A stretch of 64,000 bases of DNA from positions 1 to 64,000 of the forward strand of contig MCFE01000468.1 in assembly GCA_002104905.1 (NCBI GenBank), given 5' to 3'. Positions 11,083 through 21,535 of the stretch are shown here, one piece after another. The DNA comes from Basidiobolus meristosporus CBS 931.73. Taxonomy: Eukaryota; Basidiobolomycota; Basidiobolomycetes; Basidiobolales; Basidiobolaceae. The notes beneath the pieces are model-generated. The model made no database searches, was not told the origin of the DNA, and was given only the letters and a program-made list of their open reading frames with translations. Made by a program: the position numbers and the translations under genes. Position 1 is the stretch's first letter, and each line of letters opens with the position of its first letter.

Positions 11083-11817
11083 ATGATGGGATATTCATCT
11101 GAAATAGTGCTAAATGTTGGAGGGCAGTACTTCACCACCTCGTTACCTACGCTACGCTCCGTTCCAGATTCTATGCTATGCACCATGTTTTCTCCGGAGT
11201 GGTATGCGCTCTTCAAAAAGCAAAAGAGACAAAGTTTCGCCGAATGCAACGAAAGCAGCGACTCTCGGCTGGCTAAAGAGATTCCATTTATAGATCGAGA
11301 CCCGGGTCTATTTCGTACCATATTACACTATCTTCGAACGCGACAGCTTCGACTGGAACTGGCGACCCCTACAGAGGATAAAATAACCACCATCGGGGCT
11401 CTCCGCGATGAGGCTCGCTTTTTTGGGCTACAGGAGCTAGAGCTGGAGCTTGAGAAGAGGAGGAAGAGCGTTTGGTACGTGTCCTCGAAAACCACCAAAG
11501 TCGTTTTAGCGATAGTGATAAGGGGTTCTGACCGCGCCTTCCATTTCAATAAGGAGCTGGTACAGTTCTTGCCGCTGTCCCAACAAACCCCGACCATGAG
11601 CAAGTTGTCCACAGGTGACTTTTCGCTCGAGGGATTTGTAGGCTTTCAGAATCACGACCAACTGGCACACGAGTTGTTTCGGTTTCGAGAAGATTCAAAA
11701 CAGGTGGTTCATAAGATCCTCCAGCTGAAGGAGAGTGAGGGGTTTGGTCTGGCCGGAATTGGGGTATCGAAGATCTCACCCAGTGAAAAGTTTTGGGTTC
11801 TTCTCAAGCGACCGTAG
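11083..11817 (+). CDS. BTB/T1 (KCTD-like) domain protein
   Basis: 244 aa in one exon, starting at the ATG pair 11083/11086. The N-terminus is a T1-type BTB (K+ channel tetramerisation fold): IVLNVGGQYFTTSLPTLRS, a SMLCTMFS helix, then IDRDPGLFRTILHYLRTRQL at about residues 67-88. Unlike channels there is no membrane segment. The C-terminal ~120 residues, after a Glu/Leu/Arg-rich helix, are unassigned. KCTD-type proteins are usually oligomeric adaptors, some for Cullin-3; that role is inference here. Confidence 0.75.
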   Translation: MMGYSSEIVLNVGGQYFTTSLPTLRSVPDSMLCTMFSPEWYALFKKQKRQSFAECNESSDSRLAKEIPFIDRDPGLFRTILHYLRTRQLRLELATPTEDKITTIGALRDEARFFGLQELELELEKRRKSVWYVSSKTTKVVLAIVIRGSDRAFHFNKELVQFLPLSQQTPTMSKLSTGDFSLEGFVGFQNHDQLAHELFRFREDSKQVVHKILQLKESEGFGLAGIGVSKISPSEKFWVLLKRP

Positions 11818-12397
11818 GAAAGCGGTTGAGCTATCGTAGTGCCGACAGCTACGAACAGAAGGCACCAAACCAGAGCATACATAGAAATACATCATGATTT
11901 GAATGTGCAGACATGAAACTCTTCCATCATATTCATTAAAGGATTCACCTCAACCGGAATTCCATCAGAATTTCCCATAGAAACGGGGTTGTTTTGAAAC
12001 CATGGGTATTCTCGACAGGGTAAATGAACGGAACGCTCATCGAGGGTTTGTGTGCCAGGTACGCACATGATTTGTGAAGAATCCCTCTAGATCAAACAAA
12101 CCAAGTAGTCAACGAGAAACCCACTATTTCAACGGACCCGTGTAACGTTTGATAAGGGACCCGCCAATACCGGAGTCTGCAACGGTATGGTTTCTTGAAT
12201 GATTTAAAGTAATTCTGGCTGAATTTGGCTCGCACAGATCTGAATCTTAAATATGCCGAATTTGCCGTCTTTTCCATTTGGGGTAAATAAGTTCACTATT
12301 GGAGTCATGGTTGATTTTTTTTTTAGCGCCGTGACCTGACAAAAACCTTCTCGGCCTTCCCTCCACACGCTAAGGCTCCCGCTTCCTGTCAGTGTCA
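11818..12397. other. Promoter region of the NCS2 permease
   Basis: 580 bp between the BTB stop and the permease ATG. A T10 tract lies near 12316, 80 bp before the start. No gene seen. Confidence 0.45.
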
Positions 12398-13861
12398 ATG
12401 GGTGCTTCGAACGTGGTGACTACCGCAAGTCCTTTCATGGTATGGCTGAAGAACTATTTCCCCAAGTACTCCGTTGTCAAAGGGGGTCAGATTGGCCCGG
12501 ACGAACGCCCACCTTGGGGTGAGCTCATTCTGCTGGGACTGCAGCATGTGCTGGCTATGTTCGGGAGCACTGTCTTTGCTCCTTTGGTATGTGGCTTCGA
12601 CTCGAACACTGCTATCTTTTGTTCAGGAATTGGAACCATTCTTTTCTTCATTATCACTGGCGGCCGGGTTCCTTCGTACCTTGGGAGCTCGTTTGCCTTC
12701 ATCGGAACCATCACTACCGCTACTGGATACAAATACGCCCCAGGCGCTGGACTGAATGAAAATATCCCTATTGCCCAAGGAGGAATCATCGTTGCTGGTG
12801 CAGTTTATGCTGCCATCGCCATCGTTGTGCTATTGATAGGGTACAAGTGGGTTGAGTTTTTGATGCCTCCTGTGGTGACCGGGGCCGTGGTGATGGCGAT
12901 TGGTTTGAACTTGGCCGGCACTGCCGTTGGCCAGGCTGCAGCCAACTCGTTTGACGCTTGGATGGCGTTCACTACTGTGCTTGCTGTGGCATTCTTCTCT
13001 GTATATGGGCCTGGCTTCACCCGACGAGTCCCTATTCTGCTGGGTGCCATCGTTGGCTATGTGATCAATTTGATCTGTGGCTATGCTGGTGCTGGTCCGA
13101 AGATTGACTACAGCGGAGTTGGTAATGCGAAGTGGATAGGTGTGCCTCTGTTCCACACGCCGAAGTTTGAGGCACATGCCATTAGTCTCATCACCCCCGT
13201 AGTCATCATTCTTGTCGCCGAGAACATCGGTCACATTAAAGCGGTAACATCAATGACCGGGCGAAACATCGACCAGTACATCGGTAAAGCGTTCATGGGA
13301 GATGCACTTGCCACCATCCTTGCTGGCAGTCTGGGGTCCCTTGGGGTCACCACCTACGCGGAAAACATCGGCGTGATGGCAGTCACCAAGATCTTCTCCA
13401 CCCTGGTGTTTATCACTGCGGCTTTTGTTGCAGTGATTATTGGGTTCCTCCCCAAATTCGGTGCCATCATCAACACCATCCCTTCCGGTGTTTTTGGTGG
13501 ATTGAGCATCGTACTGTTTGGCCTCATCGCGGTGAGCGGTGGCCGTATCTGGATTGAAAACAAAATCGACTTCACCAACCCACGCAACCTGCTTACGGCG
13601 GGAATAGCGGTTCTGCTAGGCACCGGAATGACCGGCGATCTCAAGGTGACATTTGGCCCCATTGCCTTCGATGGGATCGGCGTGTCTACCATCGCAGCAG
13701 TCATTCTTTATCAAATCCTGCGCGGCTACCCCAACAAGCAGCCCGCTTCCAACGAGGGAACCGGCGGCAGGATGACCCCGGAGAAATGTGAGGAAAGCGC
13801 CGACTACGAGCTGTACGATCTCCACCAAGATATCCCCGTTAAACGGTTTCGATTAGATTAA
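12398..13861 (+). CDS. NCS2 nucleobase:cation symporter, RutG/UraA-like
   Basis: A single uninterrupted exon of 487 aa with about 12-14 hydrophobic segments, a plasma-membrane nucleobase transporter by family. Visible hallmarks: the QH motif in TM1 (LLGLQHVLAMFGSTVFAP), the TM8 AENIGHIKAV (Glu275), and the NAT signature ENIGVMAVTK (322-331), which matches [QEP]-N-x-G-x4-T-[RKG]. The sequence is closer in character to bacterial RutG/UraA uracil permeases than to fungal UapA/UapC purine carriers, which have longer N- and C-termini and several introns. The cytosolic tail is short and acidic. The ATG at 12398 was chosen as the first ATG in frame. Substrate is probably uracil or xanthine, by inference. 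Confidence 0.9.
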   Translation: MGASNVVTTASPFMVWLKNYFPKYSVVKGGQIGPDERPPWGELILLGLQHVLAMFGSTVFAPLVCGFDSNTAIFCSGIGTILFFIITGGRVPSYLGSSFAFIGTITTATGYKYAPGAGLNENIPIAQGGIIVAGAVYAAIAIVVLLIGYKWVEFLMPPVVTGAVVMAIGLNLAGTAVGQAAANSFDAWMAFTTVLAVAFFSVYGPGFTRRVPILLGAIVGYVINLICGYAGAGPKIDYSGVGNAKWIGVPLFHTPKFEAHAISLITPVVIILVAENIGHIKAVTSMTGRNIDQYIGKAFMGDALATILAGSLGSLGVTTYAENIGVMAVTKIFSTLVFITAAFVAVIIGFLPKFGAIINTIPSGVFGGLSIVLFGLIAVSGGRIWIENKIDFTNPRNLLTAGIAVLLGTGMTGDLKVTFGPIAFDGIGVSTIAAVILYQILRGYPNKQPASNEGTGGRMTPEKCEESADYELYDLHQDIPVKRFRLD

Positions 13862-14954
13862 GTAGCCAACATGTGGATGCTTGCCCTATCTTGAACACAG
13901 CAGCGGAATATACGGGTTCGTGTTGTAATTACTAATGCTCTGCGTTGATCTCAAAATGGGCCTGTGCTTCATACATGTCCAACCCTGAACCCCCACGCCT
14001 TAAGATTGTATTGAGATTTCTAATAAATGCCTGTCTTTTCCGAGAAGCCATCAGTATATACATGTGGGGTCAATCATGTTGCTGGTTAGCGGGCTAGAGC
14101 ACGATTTGGGGTTATGCGAACTGGCGCCAACGACGCTTGGCTGACAAGTGCCTTTCGGTATGGGTGCCCACCGCACTTGAAACCAACAGCCAGGATCGAT
14201 CCTTTGTCCATAGGAGTAAGGATGCCAGCTGCTGATCGTACAACGATATCGGAGCAATTTGGGAACGGGGCAATGTCACCAGTTGAGACCAACGTTGACC
14301 TCTGCTGAGCTGGGCAGGTGGCTGCGGCAAGAAAAGGAAGAGGCATGCATCAATGCCCTATGGAATACTTTCACACAAGTAGTCTTCAACAGCACTGTAA
14401 CAGTTATTTACGTTGCCGAATTGGGAATTTAGTTGCCAGCCTATTCCAAGATGTATCTACTGCAGTACGCCACTCTCACTGATAGTGTATCGACCGCGTG
14501 CTGCTTGAAATCCCTTTACAATAGATGTGATGGCAATCAATGGCTAGCGTAATGACAGGCTGTTTGTTGCTGAGATGATGGTCAAAACGGTCGAGACAAT
14601 TCACCTCATCCGCTTGATTGCAACTGAATCGGTTTTCGGTTCGCTGACGGCTTTTTCATATCGATAAGAAAGTTAGTCACTGTAATTGCGATATCGGGGA
14701 TAATCAATGGGATGAATGGCTACCTGGATCCACCAATTTTGGTTCCAACTATTGCCAAGATCCGGTCGCCGCAGTTGGTGGGTAGCCAGTTTTTAATTCG
14801 AATGCATCATATTTACTCTGTTTATATTGCTTCATCGATTTCTATATATAAGTATTAGGCGCGATTTCTTTGTTTACCTTCATCATTTGATGATATTGTA
14901 ATATCGCACCAAGAATTCTGACAAAGCGGGTTGTTCCAAGTCCATTCCACTACG
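13862..14954. other. Intergenic region
   Basis: 1.1 kb without a supported gene; small shadow ORFs only. The stretch 14840-14950, with an AT-rich TATATATAAG-like box near 14843, is the likely promoter of the DP1-like gene. Confidence 0.45.
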
Positions 14955-15837
14955 ATGTATCTTCTGGCGAAGCTCCTTTGGTTGGTAGTTACTATGCGTA
15001 TGCATCCCTTCTTCCTGGCTAACCTGCCTATTTTAGCCTGTCCCTTGGTCTATATCGTTCCTACAAAGCTATAAAATCGAGGAAAAAGACTCTTCTAACT
15101 CAATGGGTCAGCTTTTGGATCGTAATGGTCGCCTACTATGTTGTCGAAGCAGTGGCCGATTTGGTTGTAGGTTGGTGGTAAGTGTCGCTCCGAACATTGC
15201 ATCCGATTTGCCGAAGCCTAACCTTTCTTAGGCTTCCGTTGTATAGCACCTTCAAATTGATTCTTGTTGGGTACTTCCTGTTTACTCAACCCTGGGTATC
15301 TTGTCTACTTCACGATGTCCGCACTCCAACTCCCACTTACATTTCTTGATTTAGGGAACGGAGGCTTTGTATAAACAACATATCCGGCCTTTCTTAAAGT
15401 ACTACAAAAAGGACATAGAAAATGTCAAACAAAATGTACGCCACATATAGCATCTCAGAAAGCACCCGCATAGCTAACTTCTATTGGATAGTATACAACG
15501 TACCTCGTTCGGATGTCCAAGGAATCTATCAAGCTGGCCATGTTCCTGGCTAATTTATGCCTGACTGTTGCCCTTTATCTGGTAAGGCTTTTCCAGGATA
15601 CCCAGCCAGTGTGCCACCCTATTCACTGCCATTTCCCAACGCCTATAGAAGGATCTGATTTATCGAAAATTGGTCACGTTCATCACCTGGCAGCGTTACA
15701 GGTATAACGAGAAAGAATCCAGCCGTCATCAAGATTTTCGCTATCCGACATTTCAAACCACACCCTCCAAGGCCATCCAAAGGTCACCTAGAAGTAGAGT
15801 GCCAAGACCCAAGGTTGAGTCCACTGATAGTAGCTAG
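14955..15837 (+). CDS. TB2/DP1/HVA22 (Yop1/REEP-like) family membrane protein
   Basis: Assembled from splice signals: exons 15037-15177, 15232-15295, 15355-15435, 15492-15581 and 15649-15837, plus a first exon from the ATG at 14955. About 200 aa. The core reads SYKAIKS, then LLTQWVSFWIVMVAYYVVEA, GWWLPLYSTFKLILVGYF, and an amphipathic 'IRPFLKYYKKDIENV', the order of the family that bends ER membranes with hairpin segments. A basic Ser/Pro/Arg-rich tail ends at TAG 15835-15837. All junctions from exon 2 on are phase-compatible. The exon 1/2 junction is not: the good donor GTATGC leaves one base, whereas two are needed (a weak GTTGGT donor would fit). Start region uncertain. Confidence 0.72.
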
Positions 15838-17420
15838 CAGTGGGCGGTCACAACCGGTGAGGGCTTGCACTTGACCTGCTAATTGTCGCAAAACATCTCT
15901 TCGCAATGGCAGGGAACGAGCTCCATTCGTATAATGTGTTTCATTACTATCAGTTACAGTCTGTTGCATCTCCCGACTTCCTTGCTAACCGTACCCCGAC
16001 TTTCATCACATATCCCACTGAAGCCTGTAAACTTAGATAAACAAAGACCAATATGCCGATATGTATGCACCACGGCCCAATGTAAATCCCGCCGCCAAAA
16101 ATGACTAAATTGTAAACCGCCCTGTGAGTCACTGGAAATCACATCAAGTCGAGAATATGTGGTTAATAAACGTTCTAAGAAATCGCTGATGTCGATCTTT
16201 GCCGAGAAATGGCTAAATACAAAGAGACAGGGAAAGATCTGAAACCGCCCAAATTGGAAAGGAGAACGGTTGGAACGGATGGAGCGAGTGCACGGGTGAG
16301 GTGACTGAGGCATTTCAGCACAGCCACCAAGTATAGAAGCATCACCTCTCCGCCTTTCCACCGTTCTAATTGCCTGTCTCTAGTCACAAGCTTACTGAAA
16401 CGTGCACTTGATGTCGGGTAGCCAGTGGGCATGGCTGCAGAGGCTTCTTCATGAACCACTTGACGAAAGCCGGTTGGTCCGTAACTGGGAAAGATAACCT
16501 GTCAGGCGCATATAGAACGTGCTTGGTGGGTGAACTACAGGCTTGGGCACTATCGAAGGTTGCGATTTCTCAAGAATCTTGAGAAGGGCCATGGAATGAA
16601 ACATGGATATATATTTTGGCTGCTTAGCACACAGCAATTTCCGGTATCTGAATGCAATTCGTGCGTCAGACCAGTGGCAATCATCAGATGTTCCTAATGC
16701 CTTTGATAACCGTCGCGTGACTCCTTGTAGCCCCATTCAGCGTTGTTGCCCACTATAGCCTACCAGATGACTATCTAGACCTTGCCAAATGCAGCAGCAT
16801 CCTCAGCGCAACACCGCTAGTGTAACAAGCCCATGGCGAAAAGCAGGCTTCCAGCAGCCATCTCAATCACGGATTCACCACGGGCTCCATGTACCCATCC
16901 GTAATATATATACACACGCAGCCATGGGCTCAACTTCAATGCTTGTTACTGAGGGATCGTTGCACAAATAAAATGACCATCGAAACATTTGCTCCCCATT
17001 GGACCTGACTGGCTGAGACCTTGATAAATAAATCCCTCCTATTCCTCAGGAATCGCTGGGATTTCGAGGAATGCTGTGGCCGAAATGGCCATTTGCAGAG
17101 CAAGAGACAGAGGGATGGTGAGGTCGGACTAGATGGTTGATGCAAGACCGAGCTTGCGAGCACACAATGATTGGAAACCCGACGGAGATGCTTCCCATCT
17201 CAGGCATTTCGGTCCAGGTTCCACCAAGTATTCACGAGATTTTGTGCACCTGACGTTGACTGAGAGTGAATCCCGCAATTCCAAACAGGAACTTCCACGG
17301 TGGCTTTGATGGCTCCAAGTTGCTTTAAAAGTGGTCCTTTCGCCCAGTACGGAGTGCAGTATATATTACTCGATCCTTCTCCCCGCCTTTCTCTCTACCC
17401 ACACCCACTCCCCAAATAAG
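15838..17420. other. Intergenic region
   Basis: 1.6 kb. Two minus-strand ORFs (15954-16361 and 16449-16736) have no family signal or clear splice context and are not called. A TATATATTA-like box at about 17359 probably belongs to the Ecl1-like gene. Confidence 0.4.
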
Positions 17421-17639
17421 ATGGACTTGGACTGGTGTACCGTATGCGGTAAACACGTCGAGGTGGTAGGACATCTTTACTGTTCCCCCGACTGCCGCCA
17501 GCGAGATTTGAATTTAACCTACCTCATAACCCACCCCAGCCCCTCCGTAAAACTCTATAGAAAAAAGCCCCACGGATTCACCACACCGACCATCAAGCCC
17601 TGCCAGGGCCAGAACTCGCGAATCGGCCTTGCTTGTTAG
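17421..17639 (+). CDS. Ecl1-family zinc-binding protein
   Basis: 72 aa. The N-terminus MDLDWCTVCGKHV...GHLYCSPDCRQ shows the Ecl1/2/3 life-span regulatory factor pattern: Cys6-x2-Cys9, then Cys21-x3-Cys25 followed by Arg, right at the protein start. In yeasts this family extends chronological life span on nutrient or metal stress; here that role is by homology only. The tail is basic and Ser/Pro-rich. The frame is open further upstream, but the ATG at 17421 is the one that puts the motif at residue 1, as in the family, and it follows a short CA-rich leader. Confidence 0.65.
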   Translation: MDLDWCTVCGKHVEVVGHLYCSPDCRQRDLNLTYLITHPSPSVKLYRKKPHGFTTPTIKPCQGQNSRIGLAC

Positions 17640-18460
17640 CTTCTGTCCCAGATGCCTGATCCCCTCTCCACGCACCGGCTTTCATTCGTGCGCCCCCGGG
17701 CTCGACTGACGGCTTGGTGGCGTGGGGTCGCTTCCTGGCTTAATATGTATTCTTCTGCTGTGTATATACATCCCGCGGCGTCTCTTCGCCTCTCACCTCT
17801 CAAGCGAGTTAGCCATGATCCTTTTTACCAAATAAACCTCGTAAGAACAGTATTCTGACTTTGCGAAAGATCCCTTAGGGCGGGCGGCGCGCATGGGTCA
17901 AATCCCCCTGCCCGCCAATGGTGACCATGAGTAGCACACACCGCCTCGCCATCTTCTTGGCAGGCAGTCTCCCGCCATGTGTGGGCCAAGCCCACTGAAT
18001 CCACCCCGTTGAATCATCCCTGAGCGCCAGGGCCCAATGAGACGTCTGTCTTGCTCGCATGCAGGCGATGGCTCGATGGATGGTTGGCTCCTCTTTGGAC
18101 TATGACCACCACCGAAATACCGATTCGAAAGATCGCCCATCCGTTTGATGGAGTGGTTACCGTGGACAGAAGTCCATCTATGGTTTAGATCTTTGCTCCA
18201 TGGCCGTCATGGGCCCAGTAGAGTTACGTACCCGTCATCCGGCCACATCACTCTGACCCCCTTCGCCCAGATATGAATTGTCACCCGTTCGAGGCATCTG
18301 ATTTGCAGGGTCGGGCTGACGATTTGGTGAATCATGTCACGAGCCAGACGAATGGATACCACCCGTCCTCCTTGGCTTGGTGTCGTAGAGGGAGGGGAAT
18401 TTCGCACATAAAGCCGTGGGATGCGGGAGCGAGGGACCAGCATAAACAAGAACCCTCCCC
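17640..18460. other. Intergenic region upstream of RNase T2
   Basis: 820 bp with only shadow ORFs; expected to hold the RNase T2 promoter. Confidence 0.4.
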
Positions 18461-19435
18461 ATGAAACTCTCTACTCGTGCTTTCGTATGGCATCTGGTGG
18501 GTTTGGCATCGGCCTACTCGCCCAGCTGCCCCGTCGACGAGCTATCCTGCGCGCTCCCAAGCGCCAACGATACCGCAGACGCTTGCTGCTCCCCCAAATA
18601 CGGTTTGGTCGTGTTCACGCAACAGGTAGAGATGGGCGGATGAATTCTTCCAGTGGAACGGTGTGCTAACCACCCACATAACAGTGGCTCACCAAGCAAG
18701 GTCCGGAGGATGCGTTCACCATTCACGGGCTGTGGCCCAACGCATGGTACAGTACGAATCCCATCCCATGGCCCCTCCGCGAACGTCCCCCACTAACATC
18801 CCTCCTCGCCAAACAGCAACGGTTCCTTCGCACCCGAACAAGGGTGCGATCCCGCCCGACAGTACTCAAATGTGGGGGAGATCGTACAGCAACGAAACAC
18901 CTCCCTGTACGAGCTGATGAATGAGTACTGGGTCTCGTACACCGGGGACAACAGCGAGTTCTGGTATAGTATCCGCCCAAAGCCCACATCGAGGGGTCCG
19001 TGTGTTCGTCGGTTGGGAGATTAACCGTTCGCCACGTGTAGGACCCATGAGTGGGACAAGCACGGTACGTGCGTGTCCACCCTTTCTCCTAGCTGCTACG
19101 GTGGGGATTACCAGCCATACGAAGAGATGCTGGACTACTTCGACTCGGTGATTCAACTGCACCAGCAGTACGACATCTACACCGCGTTGAGCGGGGCCGG
19201 GATCTCCCCCGGTGGTGAATACTCCAAGTTGGACATGGTCAAGGCGGTGAAGAGCTCTCTCGGTGTGGACGCCTGGTTCCATTGCAAGAAGGACGCTTTG
19301 GACGAGGCATGGATCTACTTCAATGTCCAGGGTCGAAACCGCTACGTTCCGGCTCAGCAGTACCGCGGGGAGGCCGAGTGCCCGGATCAGATCCAGTATC
19401 CTGCCAAGCAAACGATGGGCCAGGGTAACGAGTAA
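18461..19435 (+). CDS. Secreted ribonuclease T2
   Basis: Four exons (18461-18625, 18685-18746, 18817-18963, 19042-19435) encode 255 aa. A signal peptide (about residues 1-18, ending ASA-Y) leads into a Cys-rich mature protein. Both catalytic segments are present: CAS I FTIHGLWPN (His69) and CAS II HEWDKHGTC (His127, Glu128, His132). The family cleaves single-stranded RNA through a 2',3'-cyclic phosphate and is secreted or vacuolar. Length fits the Aspergillus T2 enzymes and lacks the long C-terminal extension of yeast Rny1. Cysteines for the conserved disulfides are visible (CPVDELSC, ACC, CDP, SC, HC, EC). Introns are 59, 70 and 78 bp, and all junctions keep frame. Confidence 0.9.
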
Positions 19436-19792
19436 ATAAAGTCTGGTCCCGCGGAACAGCATTCGCATTCACACTCACACTCACACTCGGAGGGTCTGGA
19501 TGGGAAAAGAAAGCCTTAAGGGTTATACAATCGAGTGGGTTTACGAAGGTCAACCTGGGTTTATTGGCAATATTGGCGGGTGCGCCATAAGAATACATGT
19601 GATCGACTGTCCAGATCGAGACTAGGTTTCAAAGCGAACAGTACGTATTGAACCGAATCCATTGGATGTTTGGGAGGGGGAAAGTTACTGACATATACTA
19701 CAGAGAGATTGCATGTTTGGTAATCCATAGGTTGCACTTAAGAACAAGACAGTCACATCACGGTAGGGGTGGGGCGGTCGTAGTATCAGTCA
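19436..19792. other. Convergent intergenic region with a short TCACAC tandem
   Basis: Holds the 3' flanks of RNase T2 and the small minus-strand gene. A (TCACAC)n run of about four units lies at 19467-19488, in the likely RNase T2 3' UTR. No gene seen. Confidence 0.45.
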
Positions 19793-20044
19793 TTAGAGAC
19801 TGTCTCGACGATGGGGATGTCCGGGTTGGCTTTTGTGGGAGTAGTTTCCGCCGTAGGAGCGGCTCCACTTGTACTCACCGTAGGGATCAGGCTTCTGACT
19901 TTCCGGCAGGACACTGTAGAATTGGACCTGGCCCAAACTTGGTCTACGGGCTTTCTGGGGCCCGTTCTGACTGTTGTAGTAAAGTCCGGCAGCCCCGATG
20001 GCCCCGATGGCGGCTCCAGTTGCGGCGGCAGTGGCGAAAGGCAT
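19793..20044 (-). CDS. Small Ala/Gly-rich protein with one hydrophobic segment
   Basis: 83 aa. The N-terminus MPFATAAATGAAIGAIGAAG is a glycine-zipper-like hydrophobic helix followed by LYYNSQNGP, then a basic, Tyr/Ser/Gly-rich tail. It could sit in a membrane, perhaps mitochondrial, but the family is not recognised. A TATAAATACC box lies 77-86 nt upstream on the same strand, which supports a real gene. A GTGAGT about two-thirds in could be a splice donor that would change the C-terminus. Confidence 0.55.
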   Translation of the reverse strand: MPFATAAATGAAIGAIGAAGLYYNSQNGPQKARRPSLGQVQFYSVLPESQKPDPYGEYKWSRSYGGNYSHKSQPGHPHRRDSL

Positions 20045-21150
20045 GTTGGTCTGGGGTTTTCAGTGGAGTTGGCTTGGGAGGTTGCGAGAATGTTGAGTGA
20101 ACTTTCGGTTCGCTCCTGCTGGTATTTATAGGAATCCCCTCCGGCTGGAATTGGTTACGGATTGGGCGTGGGTCTGGTGTGGAGACGGTTGATGTTGGAG
20201 CTACCAGTGGGTTACCCGTGATATCCAATGTCTCAGTAGGTTCGATGTGAACAGCTGGCCCTCAGACACCATAGAACAAGGCGACACGGCTCGAAATCAT
20301 TCGCATTCTCGGGGTAGTCCAATATTTCTGCTGGCCAAAATGATGGAAATCTGCGGAAATACGCGTGTTTTAACATGTGACCGGGCCATGGCATTTGGTC
20401 CCAACCTATCCATTCATGATGTCATACAAAAGTACGGTACTCCTTACCCAACATCATAAAAACCTTAGGCCCTCTTTAGATGCGTAGATGAGACATGACT
20501 CAGCGGGCCCTATGCGAGGGAAGCAACCTTGACCGAAGAGCGACATGTTAAACCTGACCAGTAGTGTCCTCGACGTGGGTATCGTTACGTAGTGTTCAAT
20601 GCATCGCCAGATTTCGAGTGGATCTAATGCACTCCCATACGCTACCACACCTGCCTGGTCCAACAAATCTCATTCGAACTAGTAGTTTAATTCCATGCCC
20701 ACGAGCTATTCGCACTTCCATACTGGTCACTGGACCCTGCTCGTGACGGGATGTGCCAGTATCAGCCACCGCTTTTAGTGATCCCCGGCGTCCATCGAAA
20801 CCAACGCTCGCGAGTACGCCGCTACGGATCGCTGATGGCATGTGGTGATCCTTACTGGTGGAAACTCGGGGTGATCTCCATAGGCCACTGATCGAATCCC
20901 CCTTTTCCAAAAATCCATCCACCAGAATTAAGATCCTTGGTCACGCGCATCCTGTCTGAATCCTTGCTGACACTGGTTGGATTTGGTCGGGTGACCTGGA
21001 TTGGGAAAGCCTAAGGATTCTATGACATGCGCCACAGCGAATCCACCACTTCTTTCTTGCTCCCCCAATCCATTGTGTACTAAACCCGGGCACACCAAAT
21101 CCTGCAACTGATGGCTGATGGTGTACACAGATTGCTACATTTGTGAGACC
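20045..21150. other. Intergenic edge of the gene-rich block
   Basis: No gene supported. Normal CpG-containing sequence continues to about 21,130 and then gives way within tens of bases to CpG-free repeat DNA. The minus ORF at 20596-20922 has no protein-like features. Confidence 0.4.
20121..20130 (-). promoter_or_regulatory. TATA box of the small Ala/Gly-rich gene
   Basis: TATAAATACC on the minus strand, about 80 nt upstream of the ATG at 20044, matching the usual fungal TATA-to-start distance. Confidence 0.5.
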
Positions 21151-21535
21151 TGAGAGATATGTTTTGGGTGACCCACCCTGCTACTTCCTCCAGATTGACA
21201 AATGCTTTGTGCTCAACCTTTGCAAAATTAGTACCTTGGAATCCTCTTGCTGACAAATCTCCTCACTGCCATCACCATGGTTGAGTGCACCTTGTGGTAA
21301 AGATTTGACAGCATTTCCTTTAACATCACCTTGGCACATGCCACTTGCTAGCACATATCCCTATGAAAATTCTTGAACTTGGAATCATCTGATAATCTGC
21401 TGGGATTTGGCTGGCATTTTTTCCTCAAATGTTTAGTTTCAATATCTGGAGGAAGTGACAAGTGGCTGATTACCAAATTGAGGGTGACTACTGGTTGGCC
21501 TAGTCTCCTCCCAGAAAATATGCTGGCTTGTCTGC

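Noticed and set aside
15954-16736. Minus-strand ORFs of 135 and 95 codons in the DP1-Ecl1 interval
   Set aside because: Composition is not protein-like across the length, no splice partners or domain motifs, and no TATA-type promoter noticed.
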